Source: Aureobasidium sp. EXF-3400
Taxonomy: Eukaryota > Ascomycota > Dothideomycetes > Dothideales > Saccotheciaceae
DNA length: 64,000 nt
NCBI GenBank assembly: GCA_024195585.1
Contig: SWBL01000169.1
Span: 42,007-106,006, forward strand
Reading direction: 5' to 3'
The position numbers and the translations under genes are program-made. The notes beneath the pieces were generated by a model. That model was given only the letters and a program-made list of their open reading frames with translations. It had not been told where the DNA came from and did not search any database. This document shows positions 33,376 through 46,207 of this stretch, in pieces (the first letter of the stretch is position 1; every line of letters begins with the position of its first letter).

Positions 33376-34151
33376 ATGCCTCCCGCCAAATCACAGAAAG
33401 CCGCCAAGGTCGCCGATACTGGAGATGACAATCAAGGTTTCGTTCAGAAGCAGAAGGAAATGTACAAAGCAGTAAGTCGACTTGCCAGAGCATCCTCTAT
33501 CTTCTCCCTGGGCTTCTACATGTCCGATGTGATTCAAATGGCTTACTCTTACATGCTTCAAAGGTCAAGACTCGCCAGGATGAAGCTCGTTCGAGAATTG
33601 GCAAGAATCGGGACAACAGGCAGAAGGAACTGCAGGCACGCATCAAGACTTTGAAGTGCCGTGCACCCGTCCAGCAGTAAGTTCTTGTGTGCATGCAACC
33701 CAATATACATCATGTCTCTGTCCGCAGCGACATGCATATCTGCCATGGCCAACGGAACATCGGCTCAACGACCATGGCAATTACAAATGCCCATATGACC
33801 TCAGCCACACAGTATGGCGTCCTTCGCCTACCCTTGCCTTTCGGATGCATCGAGCCTCAACGCACGAGACCGTGGCAAACACGCTAAACTCTTCCATCAT
33901 CTAGACCCGGGACCGACGCCGATGCGCCAAGTCCCAATCAGACCGCCTTCCATACTCTTCGCGACCTGCTCGCTCGCAAGACGGCCATCGAGCGACGCAT
34001 CGCTCAAACCATCGACGGTCTGGAAAAGGCCATGGGTACTACTTTTCGCGAGTTCGACGTCGTCATTGCTTCGCGCACCCAGCTCCTCACGAGTACGAAT
34101 GCGCCTGTGGATGTCAATGCAGCAACGACTGCCCTCATCCTGAAGCCATGA
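33376..34151 (+). CDS. hypothetical small coiled-coil protein, four exons
   Basis: Model: 33376-33471, 33564-33676, 33728-33811 and 33905-34151, giving 179 residues with matching phases throughout. Intron 1 is 92 bp, intron 2 is 51 bp and intron 3 is 93 bp; intron 3 has a GCTAAAC branch point 15 bp before CTAG. Residues 20-65 are a charged helix (QKQKEMYKAVKTRQDEARSR and on), and the last exon is also helical (LRDLLARKTAIERRIAQTID), so a coiled coil is likely. Exon 3 is less protein-like (His/Thr/Met-rich) and its borders are the weakest part. I do not recognise the family. Divergent partner of PXR1. Confidence 0.55.
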
Positions 34152-34548
34152 AATGATTCGTTGGCAACTGTTTTGCTACACATGCCCAACATCTTGATGG
34201 AAATTGAGTGTAAAGGAAACATCCGCTAGGAGAAAAGACGTGCATAAAGATTACGAGAAAGGCTGAGCAATTGAACGTTCAACCTCGTTGCTGATGGAGC
34301 CACAGAGATTTCTCACCCGCAATAGGTGGCACTGCTATGACTTTTGCTCGCATTCGTTTTCGCTCAGACTTGCTTCAAATATCATGTTTCTGATTCATGT
34401 CAATGCAATTGCGCTATATGCTTCTTCATGGTTCTCGTTCCAATATCATCTCCAGAGTTTCTGATTCGCTGCTCTTCATGCCATGACCGGTGAAGCGGCG
34501 CCGATGGTAGCCGCAACCAATGGTTGCAGACAAGCCACCCTAGATCTG
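34152..34548. other. convergent intergenic region
   Basis: About 400 bp between converging genes, holding 3' UTRs. A minus-strand frame at 34476-34907 overlaps the YTH exon in another frame and is a shadow. Confidence 0.5.
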
Positions 34549-36538
34549 CTATGAATCTTTCCTGGAAGGGTAGTTGCTTCTCGGCGCCGCTGGAACGTGG
34601 AACATTTGCACCAAGCGGCGCCCGATGCTAGGTTCGATCTCGGTACCATCGCGCGCGATTTTGATCTCTCTGTTCTCGTTCCAAGGGTTGCGCAAGCCAC
34701 GGGTGCGGTAAAAGGGCAGTCTGTTTGTCGAAACCCAATCGACCCCGAAAGACTTGCCCCATTCTTGCCTTTGACGTAGGGATCCTGTTTCCTTCTCTTG
34801 CTGCTCGGTTTGCTGTGTTGAGGAGACACCGTCGATGGCTGCTGCCTCTTCTTCTGCGTGATCTGTGTTGTCGGCTTCCCAAAAGATGGTCCCGCGTGCT
34901 GAGTCATCTACGATGCGTCCCTTTGGTGCCCATTGTGTTGCTGGCGTGGGTATGGATTTTGGCCCATTGTCCAGGTCTTTGGGCTTGGGCTGCAGTTTTG
35001 TGGATGCGGGTGTTGAGAAAGAGGAAATGGAGCTGGTCATACGAGCATAGCCAAAGTACTCTCCAGACTTGTTTGCGGAAAAGACGAGGAAGACGTTGTC
35101 GGCGGTCTAGATGTATATTCGTCAGCTTCTGCTTGCGAGATCCAAGGAAGGCTCAGGGGTCGGTCATACCTTGTAAGCATTGTTCAGCACAACCTCGTTG
35201 TGACTCTGCGTTGCCCAAACCCCACTGCGCACGCTGGCCTCGAGATCCTGTAACGTGAGACTCTTGACGACAAAATACTTCTCAGGCACACGTGCTGGAT
35301 CCTGACCATCAGCCTTGTCAAGACCATCTACTCCATCGACACCATCAGTGCCATCATGCTGCAACTCTTTCTTCGGCGATTGACTAGCCGAACTATCCAC
35401 AATGACCGGACCAGAAGACGCTCTACGAAGTTCTTTTCGGCCAGGTTTATCGACCTCGTTGCTAGACTCAGGAGTCAATGAGTCGGGCGTCGTCGAAGAA
35501 GAATATCCACTAGTGGGAGTGCCGCGACGAAGTCTACACACCAGACGCACACCGTGGAATTTGGATTCGTGGAACCTGCCCATGGCAGCCGCGCAAACAG
35601 CCTCAGTACGGTAGTTGACAAAGGCACAGTTGCTCTTAGAGATGAGGAACAGACTCTCGATGTCGTTGGTTGCTTCGCGTGAGAAATGGTCCTTGAGATC
35701 GCCGATGGTCGTGGCAGGAGGCAAGTTTCCAACCCAGAGTGCGTAACCAGATTGTTTGGGTTTCCTTGGAGGACCTCTGGGATGGGACGGGGTGGGCTGA
35801 GTAACAAGTTCGGGTCTAGGATGACCTGTACATTTGGGAGTCAGTACAGTTGCGCTTTGCGTTCTCGATCAAGGACGATCGAGCAGATATCTGTGAATGC
35901 CTCGTTCGTTGGAGACTGCGATCGAGTAGGATGAACGTACTCAAGTATGACTGTGAGTGGAGCTGATTGTTGAACTCAGACCTGTTGTTGTAAAGTGTAG
36001 CTGGATACCCTGTCAGGAGTTGTCCCTGATGTTGCATAGGAACTTGAGAGGATGGCACACTGTAGCCGTTGTAGTAGTAGTGAGGAGCCATCCCAGGAGG
36101 ATGTGCCTGGGTGCGCATGACAGGCATCTGCATCGACATGTTCGATGGATAAGCTTGAGGTCCATACAGCTGTGGTCCAAAGTTCATGCCTGATGTTTGA
36201 GCATGTACTTCATCAGTGTGAGATAGTACTTGCTGGGGGAAACCTCTCGTGGATGCAGATGAGGGAGAAGACCCGGGTAGTGCAATCCCTACCGAGCCCA
36301 TGTCGAGTCTATGCATTGATTGTTGATGCTGGTAATTGACATATGGGTTGCCATGCTGGGAAGATGTTGCGCGTACCGTTTGTGGGAATGGACTGAGTTG
36401 CGAGTAGAACGGTGCATGATCTCCTGAAGCCGCGAAGGGTTTGTTTGGCGGTCGCCTCTCAGTATTCACGTGTGTCGAGCCCTGTTGGTCCGAGTAGGTA
36501 GCAGTTTGCCGATCGTAAGCCTGTGGTGTGTCTGCCAT
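34549..36538 (-). CDS. RRM-YTH RNA-binding protein (m6A-reader type)
   Basis: Three exons: 36538-35941, 35825-35170 and 35106-34549, with 115 and 63 bp introns, giving 603 residues. The first 200 residues are disordered and rich in Gln, Met, Tyr and Pro. An RRM follows (about 225-300: YALWVGNLPP as RNP2, then SNCAFVNYRTEAVCAAAM as RNP1). An acidic DG-repeat precedes the YTH domain (about 385-590): EKYFVVKSLTLQDLEASV, GVWATQSHNE, NVFLVFSANKSGEYFGYARM, then GTIFWEAD, KSFGVDWVSTNRLPF and RNPWNENREIKIARDG. YTH domains bind N6-methyladenosine through an aromatic cage; W in GVWA and F/W in the middle segment are the likely cage residues. The RRM plus YTH pairing resembles fungal YTHDC1-class proteins that act in RNA processing or decay. 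Targets are unknown. Confidence 0.87.
35301..35359 (-). repeat. acidic DG-repeat inside the RRM-YTH gene
   Basis: Imperfect 9-bp-like units encode DGTDGVDGVDGLDKADGQD between the RRM and YTH domains, probably a flexible acidic linker. Confidence 0.6.
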
Positions 36539-39334
36539 TCTAAGAGAGTTTCAAGTTTGTCTTATTGCAACAAAGCAACGACAAAGCGCTGGAAACAGCT
36601 CTATTCACGTTCAAGTCAGCTGGGACTGAATGAAATTCGACATGACAAGTCGTTGCAGTGGGTCTTTGCTTACACAAGAGCCTTAATACGATCGATCGAA
36701 GAGACTGCGTGTTGCCGCGTAGGAGGGAGAAAAGGCGAACAGCGGGAATCTGACCACGTTACTCCTCTATGCCAAACACAAGTGCCGCGACTAGACCAAG
36801 AGATGTTGCGAACGAATGGAAAGATGCTAACGAACAGATGAAGCAGAGAGCAGGAGAGAAGAAACGAAATGCAGGCTTGCGGCGCGCGGAAAAGGCTGGT
36901 GTGACAGAGGGAACTAGTCTAGAGGGACAAGCGGAGAGCGGTCCGTGGACGTGGAACGGTCAATCCCCACGGGCATGACCGAAGCGCATGCCGGCAAATT
37001 TTGGTTCATTGTTGCCTGTTGCATTGCCAGCTGGCTATCGTAGAGGCGTGCCTATACGATGAGAGAGGCGGCCCCAGTTGGTAACACGGATAGAAAAGAG
37101 AGCGGAAACTTACGCAGTGGATTCGGTCGTTTTGCGTAATGCACCGTGAACGTGCAAAATCTAACCAGCCCACGCTAAATTAGAGTCGCAACGCGGTTGG
37201 CTTGACTAGGGTGTCGTGTCGAGGCCAGTGTTGTGCCTGTGCAGTTCGTCGTCAAGCAGTTCTACCAACAGTAGTGACAATGCGGCTGTAGGAACAGCTG
37301 TGCCAATGGAACAGGCAATTGATACACTTGCTCTTGATCAAGAATCAAAGTGTGAAGTTGGGGAGAAAAGATACAGCACTTTAGGCAACATAGTACTCCG
37401 TATATCCTTTATCTAGCACTCGAAGCCTGTCATTAAGATCGCCACTGGCGCCACTGAGCATTTCTGCATGCGAGTAAACTTTGTAAGCTTTACCAGCAGA
37501 AGTGTGTGTTCGCTTACAGATACGTGCAAGGACAAGAGCATGCATGAAGCGTTCGCGGTTACCAAAGCTCTTACACGCTTAGGCCTCGGGTGGCAAATAT
37601 CAGATACATAATGGATAGTTTGCTGGAGCTGAAGGCAATTTAGATGTGTTTACATGGATATCAAGAGGATACGAGTCGATCGTATATGCAAAATTGAAAC
37701 TTGATAGCGAGGAGTGGTAAGATCATCATGATGGATATTCGGCATGGATATTCGGGATCGTTATCGGAATCTTGGAGCCGCAGCGAACTGGCTCAATAAC
37801 CATGTCGCTCGACGGACTTTAGTTCCGTCCAGGCAGCATGTCATTCTCAATATGGGTCGTGTCGGCGAAGCTTCCGCAATGGTGAAGAGTCGGTCACTCT
37901 GGCCGTGGTCTAGACCCTATCTCTGATTCTCGGTCCGCCTACCTCCGGAGTACTCCGTACATGCTCTGCTTGCTTGTTGGTACCTGAATGGAGCCACTGA
38001 TCCGGCTCGCTGCTTACAATGTCGTCCTTGGAATTTAGAGATGTGCATGAACTCCTTTCGAATCATGATTCATCGGGACATCTTTGCGAGAATTCCGACA
38101 GATCCCCGATTCCTCAGACCTTTTTGACGTGATGCAGTGATGAGAAACGGTCGGAGATGGCTGGTAATGACGCTAGTGATCCGAGAAGAATATGACGAGA
38201 CTCGATTGTCCAGTCTTTTGTGACTCAAAGCCAACGCAAGCCGTGAAGAAACCAAATATCGAATCGTGCGTTTAATCAGATGTCGTTATAGGGCAAACGA
38301 GCCCTAAGGACAGCTTGTCGGCTAAGAAACAGACTGTGGAGCTGAAATTTGAAGGTACTGACTACTCACGAGTCACGACTTGTCGTTTGACTTCCTTTGT
38401 GGATAATGTAATCGAAGAAGCAAGAAAGGAAGGAGGATGAGAATAGTGGAGAGCGTCGTCGGGGGCCGGACTCACACCCCGAAAGGAACAAATCATAACC
38501 GCTTTGGCGAAGACACCGCTTTTTAGATTCAACTTTCGTTATAGGGGTAGATTCAGAGCGCAACAAGATGTTCTTTTCGGCCGTATATCTAGGAACCTAG
38601 TCTACCAAGTAGGACATCAAGTCCGGGGCATGAGAGCTTTGCGTTAGGCTTGTTTCGATCTGGCCTCCTTGCTCATTGCTATCTTGCACCGGAGGCGCAT
38701 GTGATGTGGACATGTTAGCCTTCCAGTAGGCAAAAGGATGAGACGCCGATGGCTGTAAAAGTGCACAATACTCTTAAGAAACATGATATATCTATGTAGT
38801 GACTATATACTTTAAGCTCTCTTTGGATGAATCTCTGGTCTGAATATCATTGTGTCGTGTTATAGTGAGGATGTCACTCAAAAACTTCGCGAGAGAAGCG
38901 CAGAAGTGACACACTCTGAGGAGGCACGCATGAGACAATATAGCCGTGTCGAAGGCCGGAGTGCGACTCCTCGACGCTGTTCACACGTTCACGACATCAA
39001 CGATGCAAAGATTCGAGCTCGGCTCGGTTCGGCACGAATAGCTTCAACAATCGATATCGGTATCGAACCTTTGAATCTTCGATGGCCCAATCAACTTTAG
39101 AATCGCTTTCATTCGCGAGAAACAGATGATCTGAGTAGCATATCAGTGCACAAAACCGGAAACCCCCCACGCGTATCACCGCAATCGTCGATATCATCGA
39201 CATGTTGAGATCGGTGCTTTTTGGAAGGTATCACCATTCACATGCATTAGTGCATTGCTGAATTACAACGTGACTTGGCACGCAAGTAGCAGGATCAAAA
39301 CAAATTCCATCTGCTTATCTACGTCGAGCACCAT
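36539..39334. other. long gene-free stretch (2.8 kb)
   Basis: The longest stretch without a supported gene. The YTH promoter should lie near 36539-37100. Short frames (for example 37744-37926 plus, 38852-39100 plus) show no family signal. Two copies of GTACTCCGTA occur (37393-37402 and 37951-37960), the second inside the 12 bp palindrome CGGAGTACTCCG (37946-37957). No tRNA or transposon ends were recognised. STT4 3' UTR sequence should lie near 39100-39334. Confidence 0.45.
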
Positions 39335-42300
39335 CTAATAGGGGATGCCGTTTGTGAGAAGTTGGAACTGGTCGTACACGCCCGTACTGTGACTCTTTCC
39401 ACTCCAGCGCACCAGTGAGCGCATGAAGTCAGCGGCCTCCCGCTCACTCTTGTCGAGCACAAACCTCTCCTTGAAATGCTGAATGGTTTCTGGCTTGAAA
39501 CAAGGCAGGCCCGAGTCCAGCATGACGATGACCAAATGGCTAAGCTTCTCTGCGTGTTGTCTTGCGGCCAAGAACGCCTTGACACAGAGTTCCTCGAACC
39601 ACTTAAAGGATTGTGACTGTGTCGAGCCGCCCATCACTGCAATCATCTCACCAGTCAATTTGAATGGTGCACGCTCAAACTTGACACCACCAGGCGCGAT
39701 GTCAAAGATGAAACCAAAGTCGATGTGCAGGATGTGGCCTGCGTCGTCGACCATGATGTTTCCGTTGTGTCGATCCTTGAACTGCAGCAGATAGGAGATG
39801 ACCGAGTAAGCAGCCATACTCTTGACAAAGTTGCTGCGTGCTTGTTGGAAGCGAAGCGAGTCCTCCGTTCCGTACTTTGAAACCCAGTATTCATAGAGTC
39901 CGTTTACCGCTTCACGACCAACCATGTCGCGAGAAATGGAGTTTGGAAGGACATCAATGACACCACATCCAGGGGCTGTGGCAGTTACTCGGTACGGGAA
40001 GACGTAAACATCCAACCCGACGTTGTTGAAGATTCCACGGAAAGCTGCAATCATTTGCAGCGCCAGCACGTCTTGACGACAATCATCACCGACCTTGAAG
40101 ATCGCTGACTGCCACACCTCATAGCTGGTCTCTTTGCGAGATCCGCCCTCTTCAGCCACGTGATCCTGTTCCTCATCGACTGCATCAAGATCCGGACTTC
40201 TCTCTTTGCGGATGCGGAAAGTCGCCATGTATGGGGCCTTGGCGTGACTTTGAAGAGGTTTACCAGACTTTCGATCAATACCGACGACAACTCCGTCGGG
40301 ATTACTGGGAAGGTAGACTCCAACGTCGACTTGAATCTTGCGTAGCTCTTCTTCGATCTTTGCCTTCTTCTCAGGCTTTGGTCGCTTGATGAAAGGCTTG
40401 AGCTTTCCAGAGATAGCTGTCACTTCACTAAAGAACCCAAACTCACGCTCGTAGAAGTCGCGGTCCTCATCCGAAAAGCTGGAGATGAGTGAGTCCATGA
40501 CCTTGTCAAGCGTTGGCTTGACGGGATCAGGAATCTGAGAATCTTCGTCCTTGAAAGCATTGGCTTTGATGTTCCAAATAATCTGATGCGCAAACAGTCC
40601 AGAGAACTTGGCGGTCTCGACAATGTAGCGTTCGACATAGCCGAGCAAATCGTATCGGAGCGTCTGCACAATCTGAGGTACGTAGAAGAATGTCACATCG
40701 ACAGAGTGACTCTCCAAAGCGCGCATCGCGTATTGTACGATAAAGGCATGATTTCCGTATGCTGGCAGGAAGTATGTGACAGCAGTGATCGGATTGACTG
40801 GAGCCCAGTACAGTAGATACTACAGAGCTGTTAGAATAGATCTCGGGCTGATGACTTTGACCATTACCTTTAGCTGAGCCGAGACGTCATGTGGCATGCT
40901 GGTACCAAGCATGATTTGCAAAGCATCAGGCTCGTGCAGTGCCTTTTCAGGATGAGTGACCAGCAGTGACCGGACCTGGTTCTGGATGGATAACGAGGGG
41001 AACCTGAAAGCCATTTGCACAGCAAGAGATGGCGATTCTGCCCAAGCGGTTGGGACTAAAGCGGCGATTGCGACCTACAACGTTAGTCGAGTCACTATCA
41101 GACGAGGGAGGTACTCACATCATTAGTTCTGCCCTGTTGACCGTAAGTGGTATGCGGAGTGTCCTGGCCTAGTGGGGACAACCACACGTTCAGTCTCGCA
41201 ATCTCGTTCTGCAACAGGTGCAGAAGCAGATCTTGCTTTGCTTGCAACGATTGCATCGGAGGCATTATTCTGGCGCCCATAGAAGCGACAGCTTGAACTG
41301 CCAGAATGACGTCCGACATGACCTGTACTTCGGCCTTGACTTGCAACTTATTTCCACCAAAAGACCATCGAGCGGGGAAGCTGAACCACCTGAGAGCAGC
41401 AGACAAGATTTGGTCCTTGAACTCCCAACGAGACTTCTCGTCATAACCGGTGCCGTAGCTTATGACCCGTAGAGCCAGTAGGATGACATGGAAATGGACT
41501 TCACGGGCAAGTGGGTGGCTGCCACTCTTTCTCAGAGCAGCGAGAGTGACCCGCATCAAACGGTGGAAGATGCGTCCAGTATGCGGGTTGCTCAGTCTGG
41601 TAGCGTTGAAATGACTTGACAAAAACTGGACAAGTCTGAAATGTGGTGCTATCAAGTCATGGACCTGTTGCTGTCGTTTTGTGATGGCACTCTTGTCGGT
41701 AGGAGCAAATTCTTCTTTGACATAGAAGGGGTCAAGATGGCTGTTTTGCCATGTGAGCATAATAACAGTATAAAGCAGAAGAACGCAAACTTACTTGAAT
41801 GTCTGGCTGAATATACCGCGCTTCCTCTGGATGGTTGTCTCCCAGCCTTCGGCTATCTCAACAAGCACTCGAGACTCCATTTGCGGATTTTCCTTGATGA
41901 CTCCCATCCAAAGCGAAACACCGAGTTTGATTGCTGATTTGCTGAAGGACGTGAATGGAACACCAACCACTTGTTGGGCGAGGCCAAATCGATCGGCATC
42001 GACCTTGCAAAGCACTGCTGCAGCACGTCTGAGGTTGGATCTCAAATCCTCGACCGATACTGGATGATGGTTGCGAAGGTTGTTGTTCATCTCCTTTAAT
42101 GTAGCAGTGATCTCGCGAGCCTGTTCACCCAGAGCAGAGCGTGGCAGACCGATGACGCCTGTCTGTTGTGCATGCAGAAGCTCTTCGTCTTGCCTGGACG
42201 CGGTATCCAGATAGCGGTACTCCTGACGGGTTGTGTACTGCGCAACAAAATCAGAAGCTGTGTTGACACCTGGATCCATTCTACGATCAATGGCGCCAAG

Positions 42301-45264
42301 TCTCTGGTCGGTTCCTGGAATGAGAGAACCAAGTTCAAGAGCAAATGATCTACCCATCGAAATGCGACCATATGCTTCCTCGTCGTCGTAATCGGATAGA
42401 TATGTCTGGAGAAGTCCCTTCATATCGAGAGGGGCACGGTCCAGCGTCTTGAGTACCCAACGGCGACACTTCTGTTGGAATGCTCGCAATGTGGTCTGCC
42501 TGTAAGCGAAGTTATCGGAGAGCTGCAAGGAAACATTCCCCTTCGCCGAGCTGTAGAATGACTTGCACTCGTATTCGTCAGTCTCTGCCTCCAGGCAGCT
42601 GATCCACATTAGGCTGAGTAGCTCCAGAAGTGCGAAGAGTGATGTTCTCTGGCAAAGAGCTGAAGGTACTTGGTCGATGATACGATCAGCAGCGAGCGTG
42701 GCAACCTGTTGCACCTTGTCGATGCGATGACAACAACTTTCAAGCAGCCTTGCTAGCTGTTTTGCGAGGTTGGCTGCCGAAAAGGTCTGACTGCGCCCAG
42801 TCATGGTAAGTGTCAAGTAGGTATCGACTGCGCTCAATGCCACACCAAGCAGACAATTGCTCAGAGCACCACTCTTGAACTTTGGATCCAGGAAGTATTC
42901 AAGTGTTCTCGTACAATCTCCAGACTGAGCACGAAGCACTGCTACCAAGTGAGCAGCGTTCAAGAAGGTGAGCTCGGCATTGTTCAAGGTCTTGATATCT
43001 GCTTCATGCGCTGGCAGAGCTGAGATTAACTGTGACTTCAGCTGAATGATATGTTGGGGAGTCATGCCACGACGAAGTACTGTATTGAGATCGATACCAC
43101 TCTCCTGGGTGTCGGCTTTGTTGCTATCAATCAGAGACGGAGTGTACCATGCTAGAGTCTGAAGCTCTCGCTGGTGTTGCTTCGCAAATGACGAGCCGAG
43201 TGAGAAGTCATGCGCAATGAGATTGAACCAGGCATCTCGGCTGAGTGCAGAGACCAACTCTGGGTCTTCGAACTGGGCATATTCGTAGGGCATAAATGCC
43301 GCAAGGGCGGCCAAAGGAGGCAACACTTGCGAGATCTGGCCAACGGCTAATTTGTCAATCACCAGGGTCCTGGTATCGCGATTGGTGACATCGCTTGTAC
43401 TAACAACTCCGTCCAACAAATGAGTGAGGTAGATCTCGTATAGAGGGGATGTAGGGGGAATGCTTCTTGCCATCAGCATACGAGCCTCCATGACTGCTTG
43501 AAGCATAGAAGTGTTGTCAGAAGCCAAGGAGTCAGTTACGTGTTTTGCATAAAACCTTAGCAGAGGTCGCAAGTCGTTAGGCTCGCTTTGACACCCAAGA
43601 GCCGCAGATCCCATGATGATTCTAGCGTCGACAGCCTGGTTGACACGGCCAAGTTTTTGAACCAGCATGGAGATTGCAAGTGCAGTGATCTTCTCATCCT
43701 CGCACTTTCTAGCAATTGCAACAATCGCTTCGATGACAGCGGCATGCACAAGGACCGTCTCTTCGTCATCATTAGTAACCAAGGAGATGGAACTTCCAGT
43801 AGGCTGTTGAGTGTATGAAGCCATCGACCCGTTCATGGTACCATTTGCGGTACCGTTACCATCAATGAACAAGGATGTGTTTGCCCGATTGGTGGAAGGC
43901 CCGGTACTGAGTACGTTTCCAAGGCTGTACAGTGTGCTGATGACAAGATCTTGAGGTAGCAATTGTAGAACATCTGCGAGGCAGTTCGCTGCGATTACGA
44001 CGGTGTCGCTGGTCATCCTTCCTTGAACAATAAATCTGGGCAGGGAACGTGCCAAGTTCGAAGCAAAGGCCTTTGATGTTTTCGCGAGAACGGCCATACA
44101 CTTGAGCGTCACGCTAGCAAGCCTCTCATCTGCGAGTTGGACCGGATCTGTCAAGACACTGTCCAGCCAGCTCATGAGCACATCAGCATCGGCGATATCT
44201 TCGTTGACCAACGAGCAGCATAAGAAACTGACCAAACAGCTAGCCTTGGTCGAAAAGGCCAACTGTTGCTGCCATGCCGAACTGATTTGCAGATAGTCGG
44301 CATCGGCATCAAGCAGAGCAACGACTTCAACCAACAACTCAGTGAGATTCTCCAATGATGATCCATCGACACCACTACCGTAGCCAGAGAGACTTTGTGA
44401 GGTTTGCTGAAGAAGATGGTCCAAGACTTGGCCACCCTCAGGAAACTCGAGAGGTGTGACCATGGCAGTAGCTGAAGCCGCCAGATAATGTGTGAAAGCA
44501 TGTTGCAGCAACATAGCGCCCAATGGTCTTCCCACGGAGGCATATACCTTGAGCAGACGCTTCCACTCTTTGACATGCACGCCATGCGAGTTGCGAACCG
44601 ATGACAAGGTTCCTTCGATGTCTACCATGAACTTCTCGGAATACAGAGTGCGTAACTTCTGAGTAACAGAAGCACGCTCTTGCACCGTCAGAACCTGAGG
44701 CTTCTCGGCAAGTGCTGAGAGAAGTCCAAGCAAGGAGACGGAAAATGTTATCGTATTGGCTGCATTGTCGAGATCCAAAGGGGAGTTTTCGGATGCGTTG
44801 GTACGGTCGATACGTTGACCTTGATGCACGTACGCATCGATTGTATCAACAATGGTCTTGACAACCTGCGGGCGCAATGAGGGGACTCTGAGACCGATAT
44901 TGAGCAAGGCCGATGCAACCTCGTGCACAAGCACTTCCCATGGCGAAGGGTGGACGTGGCGCAGGAAAGGCGAAGGCCGGAAGCTCTGAGTTTGGGCTTC
45001 TGTCAGGTATGGGGTGATGTGTTGGAGAAGACGTTCGGCATGTTGCGGGGAGTCAATCGAGGAAGAGGCACGACACAAAGCTATCAAGACCTCGAGTTCG
45101 CGGATACCGATGGGACCTTTGGCACTTCCATTGGATGTGGCCGAAGTCTTGTACAAGGCACAAAGACGTGGTATATCCTGATGGGCTGCATGTGAAGGTG
45201 GAGCCTGCGCGGACAGGACGGCCAACTTCTCGAACGCCTCCCTACGGAGCGCTCCACGAGACAT
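39335..45264 (-). CDS. STT4: phosphatidylinositol 4-kinase STT4 (PI4K type III alpha)
   Basis: Makes PI4P at the plasma membrane, in complex with Efr3 and Ypp1 in yeast. Four exons: 45264-41795, 41740-41119, 41074-40868 and 40819-39335, with introns of 54, 44 and 48 bp, giving 1927 residues, close to yeast Stt4 (1900). The first ~1300 residues are helical repeats. A PIK accessory helical domain lies near 1350-1550 (AFRFPSLSIQNQVRSLLVTH, LLYWAPVNPITAVTYFLPAYGNHAFIVQYAM as exon landmarks). The kinase domain is at about 1640-1927: FKVGDDCRQDVLALQM, catalytic loop KDRHNGNIM, DFG-equivalent HIDFGFIFD and the end PFKLTGEM. All key kinase residues are present, so it should be active. Its divergent neighbour is the DUF3602-type gene. 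Confidence 0.95.
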
Positions 45265-46207
45265 GTTTCTACGTTCTGATAAGTCGTCATTTTATGGGGA
45301 TCGAAGCCTCCTACTCACAGTCTCATAATGGCGGCAATATTTTGATGTTGTTGTTTCGCTGCTAAGGGAGACCGGATAATGTCTCGTTAGCGATCGACTT
45401 CGCGCATGGCTGGGCCGGCGACGGAAGTTGCTACGGGGCGTTTGGTGATTTCCTGAAGCCACGCGCCTACCATTTTGTTCCGCTCGCCGTGTTTACAACA
45501 ACGCGAATTGCTTCGAATGCTTTCATGAGTATCCTGCAAGAGCTCTTTAAGCAGCAGTCTCCTTGCACGCCTTTCAGAATCCATTGATACGGGAATCGGC
45601 AGCATATCCGTTTGTCATATAAGCAACCAGCGACGCTCGTTAACGTTTCTTCTACCTGTCGGATCGGTGACTAATGGCATTTCTTTTGCTTCCTATCTAT
45701 CAGAAGAACATCAACTGCCAACTTCTGCGAAGACTTGGAACATTTTCCTTTCTTTGTTTCTTGGCCAAGAGCACTCTTTACTCTTCTCGTCGACCAGTTG
45801 ATCTTTAAGCTCCAGGCCAAAATGAGCGCCATGGACTGCCAAGTGGCAGCCGGGCGAGGTGTGGCAGCTCGTGGCAGAGCATTTACGTTATGGAAACACA
45901 CAACCTGTCCTGCCCAGGCATGAGAGAGCAGCGCCCTCCAAGGTGAGATCCTTGGCCAAATCTGATGTGCCTTTGGTGTGGGCGGGAACGCAAAGGATGC
46001 AAATTCCCTTTGGTCTCTCCTTGCCATATCTCACTCAGTCGTCCTATCTACCCACCGTCTGCTATCCGACGCATCGCCAGGTACCAAAACGGTAACATCA
46101 AAAAACGTTAAAATCTTTCGACCGTCTTTTGCGACGACTTTATCAACGACTTGAACCCCGCATACTCATATACCAACAACCTTTTGCGCGTTTCGATTCT
46201 CGAACAG
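45265..46207. promoter_or_regulatory. divergent intergenic region between STT4 and the DUF3602-type gene
   Basis: About 940 bp holding two promoters. Short frames on both strands (45387-45605, 45671-46027) lack any protein-like character. Confidence 0.45.

Noticed and set aside
38455..38500. CGGGG/CCCCG inverted pair resembling a tRNA T-arm
   Set aside because: Loop and stem lengths do not fit a tRNA and no other arms are present.
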